Below, in pieces: positions 53,201-62,988 of a stretch of 64,000 bases of DNA. Numbering within the stretch: position 1 is the first letter of the stretch; each line of letters begins with the position of its first letter. The notes beneath the pieces were generated by a model that saw only the letters and a list, made by a program, of their open reading frames with translations, searched no databases and was not told where the DNA came from. The translations under genes and the position numbers were made by a program. Origin of the DNA: Paenibacillus massiliensis 2301065 = DSM 16942 (GTDB lineage Bacteria > Bacillota > Bacilli > Paenibacillales > Paenibacillaceae); the NCBI RefSeq assembly GCF_000377505.1, contig NZ_KB898189.1, forward strand, positions 62,001-126,000. Reading direction: 5' to 3'.

Positions 53201-55824
53201 GCAATATCCGTATAGCTGTAGTCAACGCCGCCTTGATTCCGAATCGCGTCGATCAGGGTCTGGAAGCTTTGGTCCGCTGCTGTATTTCCACTATTCGTAT
53301 CGCCGTCGTTGTCTTGAACCTCCATGACACCTATGATGTCTGGCTGCTTGAGATTATTCACAATAATTGCAGCAATCTTCTGTGCTCTGGCTGCATCCTT
53401 CTTGCTGAAGTTCTCTACATTGAACGTGGCTACCGTCAGCTTGTCTTCAGCTGGGGCAATCGTAGTAACAGCCTGACCTAGATCACTTGGAATGACAGCT
53501 GGAAGGTTACCCTCTGGCTGAATCTTGAAATTCCCATTGGCATAGGTCAAGACGCCTGTGACGGAACCATTCAGCTTATCACCCGTCTTCACAGCCACAG
53601 ACGGCTTCTTGTTAATGAAGATCCGTTGCGGATTTAGAGAGCTCTCGAATTGACCTGAGCCGTCTCCACGGAGAATAACTCCTCCTGCTGGTGTGCGGAG
53701 CGGGTTATTGGGCTCATTGTCCACCACAACTGCCAGTCCTGGCTCACTGGAGTATGGACCCACAATCGTTGGTTGGTTCACTTGTACGCGCATGCTTTCC
53801 AGACTTTCATAGAAATCAATAGCATCCTGCTCTGGATTGAAGACCTGCAGACTGTCGGAATCAATGACATTTGGCAAGGTCCGCCCACCCGCTCCTATTA
53901 CTACTGGTGTAGGTAATGGTACAGTCGTGTTCTCCTTCTGAATATCTGTAGCTACAATCTGAGTGATGCTCAGTTCGTTCGCAGCAGGCTCGTATTCCTT
54001 CACCTGACCGCTCACCTTCACTGGTGTTCCCACGGTCACGCCATGAGATGGACGATATACTTGAATCGCTTCAGAGGTAGCATCATTGTTATCCTCCAGA
54101 CCAGGATATTCCTGCATCGTGAAGGAGCTACCGGATACGGAGGTAACAATCCCTTCTACACCCCTTACCTCAAACCCATTGAATAATGAGGAATGGGATT
54201 CGCCCTGAATATCATGGATACGCAGACCATCCAGGGATGGAAGGACCTTATAAGTAAACGTATAAGTGCTGCTGATTTCGCTGTTCATAACAGCAATAGC
54301 CTTGACGGTAGCGTCTTCCTCAATAACAATAGGGCCTGTATACAAAGTAGATTGCAGGGTAGGCTCTTCCCCGTTCAGTGTGTAATAGATCGTAGCGCCT
54401 GTCTTCGGAGAAGTCAGTTCAACGGATCCACCCTTGACAATACCCCCTGTCGGAACACTGGCTTGTACAGACAGTAGACGTTCGATCACGTCGGACGCAT
54501 CCCGTGGTAGCAATTCCAAACCATAGCTTGTATGGTAGGTCATTACACCAGTAATACGCTCGTATGTCTTACCCACTGCAAGAACTGTAGGGGCATTCTT
54601 GGCGTAGATCGTCATCTCTTCCGCACTGTGTGTGTCTTTACCATAGAAGGTTGTGCTATTACTGCGAGCAATCTCAGTAGTGCTAAGCTCTACTAGCATG
54701 CCCTCATAGCGCCCACCAGGACCTTTGCTACCATCGCTCGCACGAGCAAAGTCAGCTGAGGTTAGCAGAAGTGGTGTCGGCAGATCCTGATCACGCTCCG
54801 TGACACTCACATAGCCGCCAGCGAAGCCACTCTTGTTCACTTCAATCTGAAGCAGACCATTGAAGATTGTCAAGGGGCCGTAAGCCTCGATGCGATCGCC
54901 GACTTCAACGGCAGATTCGCTGGCTCGAATGACGATACCTGCACCCTGGTCCTGGATATAATAGTTCGTCTGACCGCCAGACACCTCACGGTAGGTTACA
55001 ATTCCACGTACAGCAACCGGGGCATTCTCAGCCTTGGCTCTCGCGTCTGTGATACTTACTGGAGTAGTATCTGCAATCGTGTACTGGAAGCTTGCAATCG
55101 GGCTTGGGTCCAAGCCATCCTTGCCTGCATAGGCTTGGATGTACGTGTCCGTTGTTACGGTAATCGGTCCATTAAAGAGTGAGAATTGGGCATTAGGACC
55201 TGATTCCGTGCTGTAATAGATATATGCATCATTCGTAACTGTACTCAAATACACCTCTGTATTGACTGGAACTGGGCCAGAAGGCGGCGAGGCCGTCACG
55301 GATGCCACCTGATTAGCCGGTGTACTGTCAACTACAGCAAAGGTTGTAGCTCCGGTGGAACGAATTCCCTTGGTGCTGAAATAGGTGGTGAACGTTCCGT
55401 TGCTTATCAGAATTTTTTGTTGAAAAATACTAGGCTTAGATACGAGGCCGAATTCGCTTCGTACACCTGTAGGAAGCTGCACTGGCATCATCTTGCTTAC
55501 ATCGGTCTCGCCAGGACTTGCTGCAATAGCTACATTGGTGTCCCCGCCATAAGGCTGAGTCTGCTTCACATTGCCTGTGCCTGCGTAGAAGCCAACGACA
55601 TATCCTTCAATGGATATCGTAGAATCATCTGGAGTCATCGCAAGAGCCTGATCCACCGTAAGGGTGCCACCAGCAGCCGATGCCCGATCTGCGAAGAGTC
55701 CCGCCGGGATCGCTCCGGTAATCATGACGATGAAGATAAGCATCCATTGGAAGGACCGTTGTATGGCCTTGGCCTCCCTCACTTGTCTCCATAATCTTGC
55801 TTGCCTTGATTGCTTGCTGTACAT
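50218..55824 (-). CDS. S-layer-anchored multidomain nuclease / 5'-nucleotidase
   Basis: A 1868-residue exoprotein; GGGAG lies nine bases before the ATG. Order of domains: signal peptide (1-51), OB-like DUF6359-type module (54-165), chitobiase-C-like beta domain (172-250), YhcR-type OB fold (255-335), second chitobiase-like module (450-526), OB-like (545-640), endonuclease/exonuclease/phosphatase domain (about 795-1100, VATFNVENFSKKD, GDFNDFQFS, SDHDPLL), calcineurin-like 5'-nucleotidase (1108-1320, LHTNDTHAHL, GNHEFDKG, GGHSHTKL), 5_nucleotid_C (1404-1590, GGGIRASLPQGDIT), a Gly/Ser/Pro/Thr linker, and three SLH domains (1689-1868). It should degrade extracellular DNA or RNA and release phosphate and nucleosides while bound to the cell wall. 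B. subtilis YhcR has a comparable, LPXTG-anchored plan. Confidence 0.93.
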   Translation of the reverse strand: MYSKQSRQARLWRQVREAKAIQRSFQWMLIFIVMITGAIPAGLFADRASAAGGTLTVDQALAMTPDDSTISIEGYVVGFYAGTGNVKQTQPYGGDTNVAIAASPGETDVSKMMPVQLPTGVRSEFGLVSKPSIFQQKILISNGTFTTYFSTKGIRSTGATTFAVVDSTPANQVASVTASPPSGPVPVNTEVYLSTVTNDAYIYYSTESGPNAQFSLFNGPITVTTDTYIQAYAGKDGLDPSPIASFQYTIADTTPVSITDARAKAENAPVAVRGIVTYREVSGGQTNYYIQDQGAGIVIRASESAVEVGDRIEAYGPLTIFNGLLQIEVNKSGFAGGYVSVTERDQDLPTPLLLTSADFARASDGSKGPGGRYEGMLVELSTTEIARSNSTTFYGKDTHSAEEMTIYAKNAPTVLAVGKTYERITGVMTYHTSYGLELLPRDASDVIERLLSVQASVPTGGIVKGGSVELTSPKTGATIYYTLNGEEPTLQSTLYTGPIVIEEDATVKAIAVMNSEISSTYTFTYKVLPSLDGLRIHDIQGESHSSLFNGFEVRGVEGIVTSVSGSSFTMQEYPGLEDNNDATSEAIQVYRPSHGVTVGTPVKVSGQVKEYEPAANELSITQIVATDIQKENTTVPLPTPVVIGAGGRTLPNVIDSDSLQVFNPEQDAIDFYESLESMRVQVNQPTIVGPYSSEPGLAVVVDNEPNNPLRTPAGGVILRGDGSGQFESSLNPQRIFINKKPSVAVKTGDKLNGSVTGVLTYANGNFKIQPEGNLPAVIPSDLGQAVTTIAPAEDKLTVATFNVENFSKKDAARAQKIAAIIVNNLKQPDIIGVMEVQDNDGDTNSGNTAADQSFQTLIDAIRNQGGVDYSYTDIAPVNNLDGGAPGANIRVGFLYNPDRVSLTGNAGKGDAATPVEVNTDGTLSLNPGRIAPGDEAFASSRKPLAAEFQFKDERVVVIANHFNSKGGDLKPYGSVQPVVRSSEVQRAKQATIVNGFIKQLVDRDPNVRVVALGDFNDFQFSRTLHLLKGQELTNLVDQLPEEKRYSYIYDGNSQTLDHILTDRKTAKAAAIEVVHVNADFEQAHGRVSDHDPLLAQLSFEDLPQDGDYKLRVLHTNDTHAHLDNVPRRITAINEHRNDNTLLVDAGDVFSGTLYFNLFNGLADLRFMNLSGYDAMTFGNHEFDKGPALLADFIKKAEFPFVSSNIDFTAEPSLSGLYRNEIGQPAAKATIYPAIIKEVEGEKIGIFGLTTPDTVSLASPGEHLVFKNQVASANATVDMLKQEGVNKIIAVSHLGYTVDLELAQAVQGIDIIVGGHSHTKLSEPVVVNEQAEPTLIVQTGEYNQSLGQLDVTFNEEGVLQTWGGSLLNLDQKDGSGAYVYKDDPEAAAILSEYAPQLDEFKKTIVGSSEVFLDGERGSVRKKETNLGNLMTDGMLAKVKSIVQANDVKGYVAIQNGGGIRASLPQGDITLGGLLTMMPFGNNLTALKMTGKEITAALENGVSGVESGEGRFPQVSGLRFYYDSTKKGEKIDATTGQVTQVGERVRRVQIQNANGTYSNIDPNAFYIVATNSFMADGGDFYRSMKAAKADQRHYELNLVDYEVFLEQLDRVGVVKQGVEGRIIDLKGGPLPGGGSSSGGSDDIDGNTPGGSSGGGGAPTPTQPTTPEPTTPEQPTTPEVPGDNTTPPVSNVNFSDTASHWAREAVQKAVALGIVNGYENGEFRPNAKASRAEFVVMLARALRLEASSNNLSFQDANNIPAWSRSYVAQAVQMGIISGYEDGTFRPAANMNRTEMTVMLVRALGLTVDPAAKPTFTDAGRIPAWAASYVAAAVDAGLVQGAGNNQFNPLAEATRAEVVTLLLNALEARQAQ

Positions 55825-56305
55825 TCATTCAACTCCCATTCATTGTAGTTGGCATGCGCTTACAATATGTCTGAGCCTGTATGGAGCCTGTCCAGGCTAT
55901 ACAGCTTGTACATCATATGAGCAGGACACTTGAATAGGCGTCACTAGCTCACAGAGTGTGGCCTTACCGCCTCATTACCGGTATAGAGAAAACGTCAAGG
56001 TGTGAGTGCTGATACCAGGAAACGACACTACGAAATAAGCACTACATCAGTGTAGGCGGCTTTTGTTAAATCGGCATGATGTTTTGGTTAACATGATGTG
56101 AATTTCTGCACCGAAGGGAAGTAGGGGGTCTTGTGAATCGAATAAACAACGGCAACTACCTGCTAAGCATCACTTGAAGAAGAGATAACCTTCGTGGTGG
56201 GGGATAAGTATATGTTGCATGCGCTCCATAGGTATCCCCGGAAGGTCAGTATACTTGGCAGTACATCTGTAGCACGGCTTGGCGTATGACAGCAATGCCC
56301 TAACT
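55825..56305. other. 481-base intergenic region upstream of the nuclease
   Basis: No convincing gene. A 25-codon frame (56212-56289) with a GTGGGGG site was judged too weak. Several short inverted repeats occur (for example CACTACATCAGTGTAG near 56040-56055), so a structured leader is possible, but I do not recognise a riboswitch class. Confidence 0.35.
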
Positions 56306-56761
56306 CTATAACTCTTTAGTCATAAACACGCTGAAGGGATCAAGCTCATAATCGCTAAAAGGACCACAGTAGGAAAACCCAAAATCCTCATACAGCTTTC
56401 TAGCTGGCATAAACGATTCCGGAGTGCCCGTCTCCAGACTGATCCGGTTATACCCGCGACCTTTTGCCTCCTGAAGAATATGCTCCAGAATTTTTCTAGC
56501 CACGCCTTTACGCAAATGCAGCTTGGCCGTACGCATGGACTTGAGCTCAGCGTGTTCGGCATTCAGCTCCTTCAGAGCGCCGCAGCCTAGCAGCTCCCCA
56601 TCCTCCCAAGCACACCAAAAGGTTATGTCAGGCTGCTTGAGCCCTTCCATACCCAGCGCATGTACGCTTTCTGGTGGGGAGTCGGTATGCATTCCCTCCA
56701 GGTGCTCCGCAATCAGCGCAGCTACTTCTGGCCCACTCAGATCATCTACTTTGACTTCCAT
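56306..56761 (-). CDS. GNAT-family N-acetyltransferase
   Basis: A 151-residue enzyme; AGGAG lies eight bases before the ATG at 56761. The acetyl-CoA-binding segment LRKGVARKILEHILQEAKGRGYNRISLETG (about 86-115) has a Lys instead of the usual R/Q-x-x-G-x-G/A first residue but keeps the G-x-A pattern. The end reads KLYEDFGFSYCGPF. It resembles YsnE-like GNATs in Firmicutes. Substrate unknown. Confidence 0.85.
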   Translation of the reverse strand: MEVKVDDLSGPEVAALIAEHLEGMHTDSPPESVHALGMEGLKQPDITFWCAWEDGELLGCGALKELNAEHAELKSMRTAKLHLRKGVARKILEHILQEAKGRGYNRISLETGTPESFMPARKLYEDFGFSYCGPFSDYELDPFSVFMTKEL

Positions 56762-57008
56762 CTCTATCACTCCTGATGATATACTGATTCACTAGATTAA
56801 TCTACAATTTTAGGAAATTGTCCCATCCAATCTTACTATGATGTTATGTTTTTTGACAATAAGTCGATAGTCTTTCGTTATCTAAGCCTAATTCATAGAA
56901 TTCTTTCATGCATGCTCACAATCCTTCCACTTGCGCCTGGTGTGAATTGCATAGCTTTGCAATATGCATGGCTTGGCGAAATCCTTAGCTCTGTGAGACC
57001 ATAGACAA
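56762..57008. other. Intergenic region upstream of the GNAT gene
   Basis: About 250 bases, AT-rich, without a gene. With the adjoining terminator and 57051-57093 it makes a 332-base gap. Confidence 0.35.
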
Positions 57009-57050
57009 AGGGCGCCTCCTGTTATCATAATGACTTTTAGGAGACGCCCT
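57009..57050 (-). terminator. Terminator of the bgl/kdgT operon
   Basis: AGGGCGCCTCCT (57009-57020) pairs with AGGAGACGCCCT (57039-57050), one wobble, followed by TTTGTC on the minus strand. It lies 44 bases after the kdgT stop. Confidence 0.75.
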
Positions 57051-57093
57051 CATTTATTCATATGAAATTTGGCTCGCAATGATACACCCTATC

Positions 57094-58038
57094 TCAATGC
57101 TGGCCAGCTTTGCCCGCTCCTACCATCAGCTTCACCAGATAAGGCACGGCAATAGAGGTCAGGATCACGCCGAAGGCGATCTGGGCAACCGCCGACTCAA
57201 CATAGGGCTCATAGGCTGGATTCAGCGCAGCAGCCATGGACGGGACAACCAATGATAGCCCTGCTACCGAGCAAGTAGCTGCAGCAGCCGTACCAGGACG
57301 GCGCAGCACCCAACGATCCACGCCAATAAGTGGAAGCATGCAGATGATCAGGAACAACAGCGTCAGTAGCAGGCCCGAAAGACTGGAGTCAAATGCTACG
57401 CGCAGATCAATATTCGAACCAAAGCTCGTCCCAAGGAAGGGCAGCATGAACATCGTTCCGGGGGCGAACATCTGCTGAATGTGCGTGTCTAGATTTCCAA
57501 GCACGATACCCAGTACGAATGGTAGCAAGGTTGCAACCACACTCAGTAGATCAATTCCCACTCCGCTGGCAGAATTCAGAATCATAATTGGAATGACTGG
57601 AACCGCGATCAGATTCAGGATACCGAAGGCGGCGCGATCTACATCATCTCCATACGCATTCATTAGTGCCAGGTACAGGCCGGGATTACAGCTGGTAATG
57701 ACCGCAATAAAAGCTATTGCCGAGATTCCCGCCACGCCTTCAATGCCGAACCAGGCTACGAACGCCCAGCCTGCCAGGCAGCTGATCAGCACCCGTGTCA
57801 GACATAGTACCCCTGCACGCTGTAGCGTTCCAAGCAACTGATTGAGCCTGAGCTGTGTACCGGATATGAACAGAATCAGGCCAATAAGCACCATGGTCCC
57901 TTTGTTGGTGAACAGCGCTGTTGTTGGATCTCCCATCTGGAAGAAAGAGGGGAAGATCGTGTTCACCACCGCTGCCAGTAGCATGGGAATGATCAGCAGA
58001 CCAGCGGGTATTTTTTGTATCGTCTGTAAAACCTTCAT
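57094..58038 (-). CDS. kdgT: 2-keto-3-deoxygluconate permease (KdgT family)
   Basis: A 314-residue permease of ten hydrophobic segments. I chose the ATG at 58038 because the N-terminus MKVLQTIQKIPAGLLIIPMLL then aligns with KdgT; an ATG at 58053 is also possible. GTMVLIGLILFISGTQL and IAFIAVITSCNPGLYLALM are typical of the family, which imports 2-keto-3-deoxygluconate by proton symport. It is the last gene of a beta-glucoside operon, 21 bases after the GH1 gene, which is an unexpected partner. It may instead carry another sugar acid or a glucoside product. Confidence 0.85.
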   Translation of the reverse strand: MKVLQTIQKIPAGLLIIPMLLAAVVNTIFPSFFQMGDPTTALFTNKGTMVLIGLILFISGTQLRLNQLLGTLQRAGVLCLTRVLISCLAGWAFVAWFGIEGVAGISAIAFIAVITSCNPGLYLALMNAYGDDVDRAAFGILNLIAVPVIPIMILNSASGVGIDLLSVVATLLPFVLGIVLGNLDTHIQQMFAPGTMFMLPFLGTSFGSNIDLRVAFDSSLSGLLLTLLFLIICMLPLIGVDRWVLRRPGTAAAATCSVAGLSLVVPSMAAALNPAYEPYVESAVAQIAFGVILTSIAVPYLVKLMVGAGKAGQH

Positions 58039-58059
58039 GTTGCCTGCCTTCATACCGCT

Positions 58060-59529
<1,470 letters not shown>

Positions 59530-59571
59530 CTATTTGTGTTGATTTCTATTTGTGTTGAGTTTCTATTTGTA
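59530..59571. repeat. Short tandem repeat between bglP and the GH1 gene
   Basis: CTATTTGTGTTGATTT (59530-59545), CTATTTGTGTTGAGTTT (59546-59562) and CTATTTGTA (59563-59571) follow each other directly, a 16-17-base unit repeated about 2.5 times in the intercistronic gap. Confidence 0.85.
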
Positions 59572-59638
59572 TAGCTTATCTATTCATGGATCAGATTACA
59601 TGTAGTGTATTGAGCCGCTGCAAGCGGAGAGCCTACGG

Positions 59639-61558
59639 TTAAGGAATCAGCTTCACCAGCGGCTGACCCTCGCGAATCGGGCCTTCGTTTGAAGAGGTCA
59701 GTACATCACCGAACTGCTGCATATTCGTAACAACAATCGAGGTGATCGTATTATATCCCTCCGCCTTAATTTTCTCAGGCTCGAACTCCACCAGCAGATC
59801 GCCCGCCTTGATAGATTGCCCCTGCTCCACCAGCGCGTTGAAGTGCTTGCCTTTTAGACTAACTGTGTCTACTCCGATGTGCACCAGGATCTCAACACCG
59901 TTCGCAGCCTTCAGTCCAATAGCATGCTTCGTGCGATACAGCGCCTCTACTACACCGTCAAAGGGAGCGTACACCTTGCCTTCTGTAGGTACGATTGCAA
60001 TGCCTTTACCCATGAGCTCTTGAGCAAATGCCTGATCCTCCACCTCCGAGAGTGGGTGAATCTCGCCTGTCATGGGGCTCACGATCAGCATATCATTTGA
60101 TGCCACAGTTGAAGCATTTACTGCATTTACTGCTGAAGAAGGAGCTACGAATTCAATATTTCCATTACCAGTCGGATTTGAGCTCTGCTTCACGGTCTTG
60201 CCTTCTTCTGGCTCCTTAATACCTGCCAGCAATGTAAAGACGAATGCCAACACGACTGCTGCAATACAACCGATAATTACATACATATAGTTGTCTGCTG
60301 AATAGGTACCCAGTGCAAGCACACCCGGGAGTGCAATGGCAGAGGCCGTAGTATGAACCAAGCTAAAGAAACCACTAACGAGTCCGCCCGCCACACAGGC
60401 TGCAAAAAACGGACGTTTGTAACGAAGCGTTACCCCATAGATCGCTGGCTCGGTAATTCCGAACAAGGCTGTAAAGCCGGTAGAGCCTGCTGCAGATTTC
60501 ATAGTCTTGTTCTTCGTCAGGAAGAATACGCCGAAGGCTGCACCCGCCTGCGCCAGATTCGCTGCTATAGCAGATGGAAGCAATACCGTAGAGCCAAAGC
60601 TTGCCACCTGTTGTACCTGAATAGGCATAATGGCATAGTGCATACCGAACATAACCATGATTGGCTTGAAGAAGCCCATAATCGCACCTGCTAATACACC
60701 AACCGTACTATAGAGATCATTAATACCGTTTGTAATCCATGTGCCGACATAGTTACCGACAGGTCCCAGTACAATCAATTCCAGTGGAACCATGATGAAC
60801 AATACGATCATCGGCGTGAGCAACACGCGGAGAAACTGCGGAATCATGCGATCCACTACAGGGTACACATAGCTCATAATCCACACAGCCAAAATAATCG
60901 GAATGACTGAGGATGAATATTTCATGAGCAGAATCGGCATGCCAAGGAAATCAATCGACTTAATCCCTGTCTCTGCAATCTTGGCCGCAGCATCCAGAAT
61001 GACTGGATGCATCAATCCAGCTGCGAGGGCTACCGCCAGGTAAGGATTGGTCTTGAATCTGTTCGCAGCGCTGACAGCCAGGAAGAAAGGCAGGAAGTAG
61101 AAGATCAGGTCGCCAATCATATTCATGACACTCAGGAAGCCTGTACCCTGCATCAGTCCCAATGTCGTGATGACCGTAGTTACGCATTTGATCATCCCGC
61201 AGCCGACCAGCGCCGGCAAGATTGGAGTGAAGACGCCAGCAATCGTCTCCAGCACGACATTGATCGGGTTGCGTTTGCGAGTTGGCCCGCTATCCTCGGC
61301 TGTAACCAGGCCCTCTGGTACCAGCTTTTGAATCTCACCGTAGATGGCGTCTACCTTCGCACCTACAACCACCTGCACCTGTCCTCCAGCATTTTGAGCC
61401 TTCAGGACACCTTCGAGGCTATCCAGCTTCTTGAGCTCTGCCTTACTGTCATCCTTCAACACGAATCTGAGCCGGGTAGCGCAGTGTGTCAGTGTTGATA
61501 TGTTACCTTCTCCGCCGACCAGCTCCAGTACCTGCTGAGCCAAATCTCTGTTGTTCAT
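59639..61558 (-). CDS. bglP: Beta-glucoside PTS permease IIBCA
   Basis: A 639-residue fused PTS protein; AAGGAG precedes the ATG at 61558. EIIB at the N-terminus has the phosphorylated Cys-26 in LTHCATRLRF. EIIC spans about 105-460 with about ten membrane segments, including AGAAFGVFFLTKNK and FGITEPAIYGV. EIIA (about 495-639) is Crr-like with SPMTGEIHPL and the active His-560 in ILVHIGVDTV. It takes up and phosphorylates beta-glucosides such as salicin or arbutin. Expression is switched by the RAT/terminator upstream. Confidence 0.95.
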   Translation of the reverse strand: MNNRDLAQQVLELVGGEGNISTLTHCATRLRFVLKDDSKAELKKLDSLEGVLKAQNAGGQVQVVVGAKVDAIYGEIQKLVPEGLVTAEDSGPTRKRNPINVVLETIAGVFTPILPALVGCGMIKCVTTVITTLGLMQGTGFLSVMNMIGDLIFYFLPFFLAVSAANRFKTNPYLAVALAAGLMHPVILDAAAKIAETGIKSIDFLGMPILLMKYSSSVIPIILAVWIMSYVYPVVDRMIPQFLRVLLTPMIVLFIMVPLELIVLGPVGNYVGTWITNGINDLYSTVGVLAGAIMGFFKPIMVMFGMHYAIMPIQVQQVASFGSTVLLPSAIAANLAQAGAAFGVFFLTKNKTMKSAAGSTGFTALFGITEPAIYGVTLRYKRPFFAACVAGGLVSGFFSLVHTTASAIALPGVLALGTYSADNYMYVIIGCIAAVVLAFVFTLLAGIKEPEEGKTVKQSSNPTGNGNIEFVAPSSAVNAVNASTVASNDMLIVSPMTGEIHPLSEVEDQAFAQELMGKGIAIVPTEGKVYAPFDGVVEALYRTKHAIGLKAANGVEILVHIGVDTVSLKGKHFNALVEQGQSIKAGDLLVEFEPEKIKAEGYNTITSIVVTNMQQFGDVLTSSNEGPIREGQPLVKLIP

Positions 61559-61693
61559 GCGGCACATCTCCTTATTCTTCATTAGTCTAGTATTGAGTAG
61601 ATAAAGGCAGGTAATATCTGCATTTGCAAATATCACGCTAATTTATGAAAAACGTCATGATGACCGTTATTTCCTCACGTTAAATTCCTGGGT

Positions 61694-61773
61694 AAAAAAA
61701 ATGACCAAGCCAAGAGAACAACAAAGGTCGTTTCTCTAAGCCTGGTCATGCCTGATCGAATCAGTAACAGTCC
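61694..61773 (-). promoter_or_regulatory. RAT antiterminator and terminator upstream of bglP
   Basis: The minus strand has the 30-base RAT at 61773-61744, conserved ends GGACTGTTACTG and AGGCATGACC, overlapping a terminator stem with ATGACCA/TGGTCAT (61749-61701 on the RNA) and an eight-U tract from 61701. Bound LicT would stabilise the RAT and let transcription enter bglP. Confidence 0.92.
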
Positions 61774-61798
61774 AATGTCCGTATGAAGTTATGTTATA

Positions 61799-62623
61799 TT
61801 AATTGGCCATAAGCCGTTGAATATGAAGCGTCAGATACAGCTTCTCATCATTAGAGCATCTCCAGCCGTAATTATTATCGAGAAATTCAGCAATTTTCTC
61901 TACACACTCCAGCTCGCGCGGAGATTTCTCCTTCACCACCTCAAAGAGCGATTCATTCTCGTCCTTGAGGGACTTGCCACTCATCTGTCGCATGATGAAG
62001 TATCGGATATGGGTAGCGAAGCGCATAAAATGAATGGAGTCTTCCTGAAAGTCAATTTTGAGTGCATACTTGATCACCGATAAAATCTCACCAGTGACGG
62101 TCGTAATCTTGGTCGTCTCGCTCATCTCACCGGACCCGACCTGAGCGTTCACAAAATGCAGGGCGATGAGTGTAGTCTCCGCAGACGGCAATGTAATCCC
62201 AGCCTTCTCCTCAATCAGCCTGACAGCAGCCTCGCCTACCCTCGTCTCATCAGGATATAGTGTACGTACCTCCCACTCCAGCGGATTTTTAATGGTAACG
62301 CCTTCACGGGCACGCACTAGCGAAAAGCTGATATGATCGGACAGTGTCAGTAACAGATTCGGATGGAACGTCTTACTCAGAATATGTGCACCTAGCTTGA
62401 TGATTTCCTCGGCCAAATAAATATCCTCTATAGGAATAGAGTTCAGCAGATCGTACATTCGAATGTTCTTGGGCGCGACAAAAATCTTCTCCACCATATC
62501 TGTCTCTGTCAGCTCATAAGGCGTCTTCAGGAAGCCAACTCCCTTGCCGACCACGAATACTTCTTCTTGCTTGTCATTAATGGCGATAGCTACGTTATTG
62601 TTTACCTTTTTAATGACCTTCAC
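61799..62623 (-). CDS. licT: BglG/LicT-family transcriptional antiterminator
   Basis: A 274-residue regulator. The GTG at 62623 has AGGGGGG eight bases upstream and aligns with LicT; an earlier GTG at 62632 abuts the site. The RNA-binding CAT domain (1-55) reads VIKKVNNNVAIAIN and VVGKGVGF. Two PRD domains follow, each with two His for PTS phosphorylation: DHISFSLVR and ALHFVNA in PRD1, THIRYFIMR and LTLHIQRL in PRD2. In the presence of substrate, BglP stops phosphorylating it and it binds the RATs. It is autoregulated by an upstream RAT. Confidence 0.95.
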   Translation of the reverse strand: MKVIKKVNNNVAIAINDKQEEVFVVGKGVGFLKTPYELTETDMVEKIFVAPKNIRMYDLLNSIPIEDIYLAEEIIKLGAHILSKTFHPNLLLTLSDHISFSLVRAREGVTIKNPLEWEVRTLYPDETRVGEAAVRLIEEKAGITLPSAETTLIALHFVNAQVGSGEMSETTKITTVTGEILSVIKYALKIDFQEDSIHFMRFATHIRYFIMRQMSGKSLKDENESLFEVVKEKSPRELECVEKIAEFLDNNYGWRCSNDEKLYLTLHIQRLMAN

Positions 62624-62698
62624 GATGCTCACCCCCCTGCTGTGAAAAACGTCTAGCCCTGTATTTACTAGGATGCCAGGCGATTGGCACGTCTAAAC

Positions 62699-62769
62699 AA
62701 AAAATGACCGAAAGCGATTACAGTTAAGCAATCGAATTCGGTCATGCCTGGTTCGCCCAGTAACAGTCC
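62699..62769 (-). promoter_or_regulatory. RAT antiterminator and terminator upstream of licT
   Basis: The RAT at 62769-62740 has the same ends GGACTGTTACTG and AGGCATGACC as the bglP copy. It overlaps a terminator with TGACCGAA/TTCGGTCA (62744-62705) and a U-tract at 62704-62699. It begins about eleven bases after the promoter start, as expected. Confidence 0.92.
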
Positions 62770-62786
62770 GTGTAATTTATATCTTT

Positions 62787-62814
62787 ATTATAGTCGGATA
62801 AAGTCGAATGTCAA
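62787..62814 (-). promoter_or_regulatory. Promoter of the licT-bglP operon
   Basis: Perfect TTGACA (62814-62809) and perfect TATAAT (62792-62787) on the minus strand, 16-base spacing. A strong constitutive-looking promoter fits a system regulated by antitermination. Confidence 0.8.
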
Positions 62815-62889
62815 TCATGATGTCGAATATTGTTGAACAAAATATTCGGCATAGCGTAATGACGCCTTCTAGCGTATTAGAAGCAGGAT

Positions 62890-62978
62890 AGGCATGTTAG
62901 CAGTGTTGATTGACGTGTTGATCGACCTACTAACTTCGATGATTGGTATGTTGATGGTACTAATTGACATGTTGACTA
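62890..62978. repeat. Degenerate direct repeats
   Basis: GTGTTGATTGAC and GTGTTGATCGAC lie in tandem near 62903-62926, and ATGTTGATGG, AATTGACATG and TGTTGACTAC follow, a low-complexity block between the licT promoter and the ABC ATPase stop. Confidence 0.6.
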
Positions 62979-62988
62979 CATTTTCAGT

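Larger units (their letters stand above)
62624..62988. other. 365-base region between licT and the oligopeptide ATPase
   Basis: Contains the licT RAT, its promoter and a degenerate repeat block (separate entries). The remaining 62815-62890 holds no gene. Confidence 0.5.

Noticed and set aside
55848..55865. GCGCTTACA word upstream of the S-layer nuclease as a cre site
   Set aside because: The left half of the cre consensus does not match.
56212..56289. 25-codon frame with a GTGGGGG site
   Set aside because: Very short, no recognisable feature and no conservation evidence.
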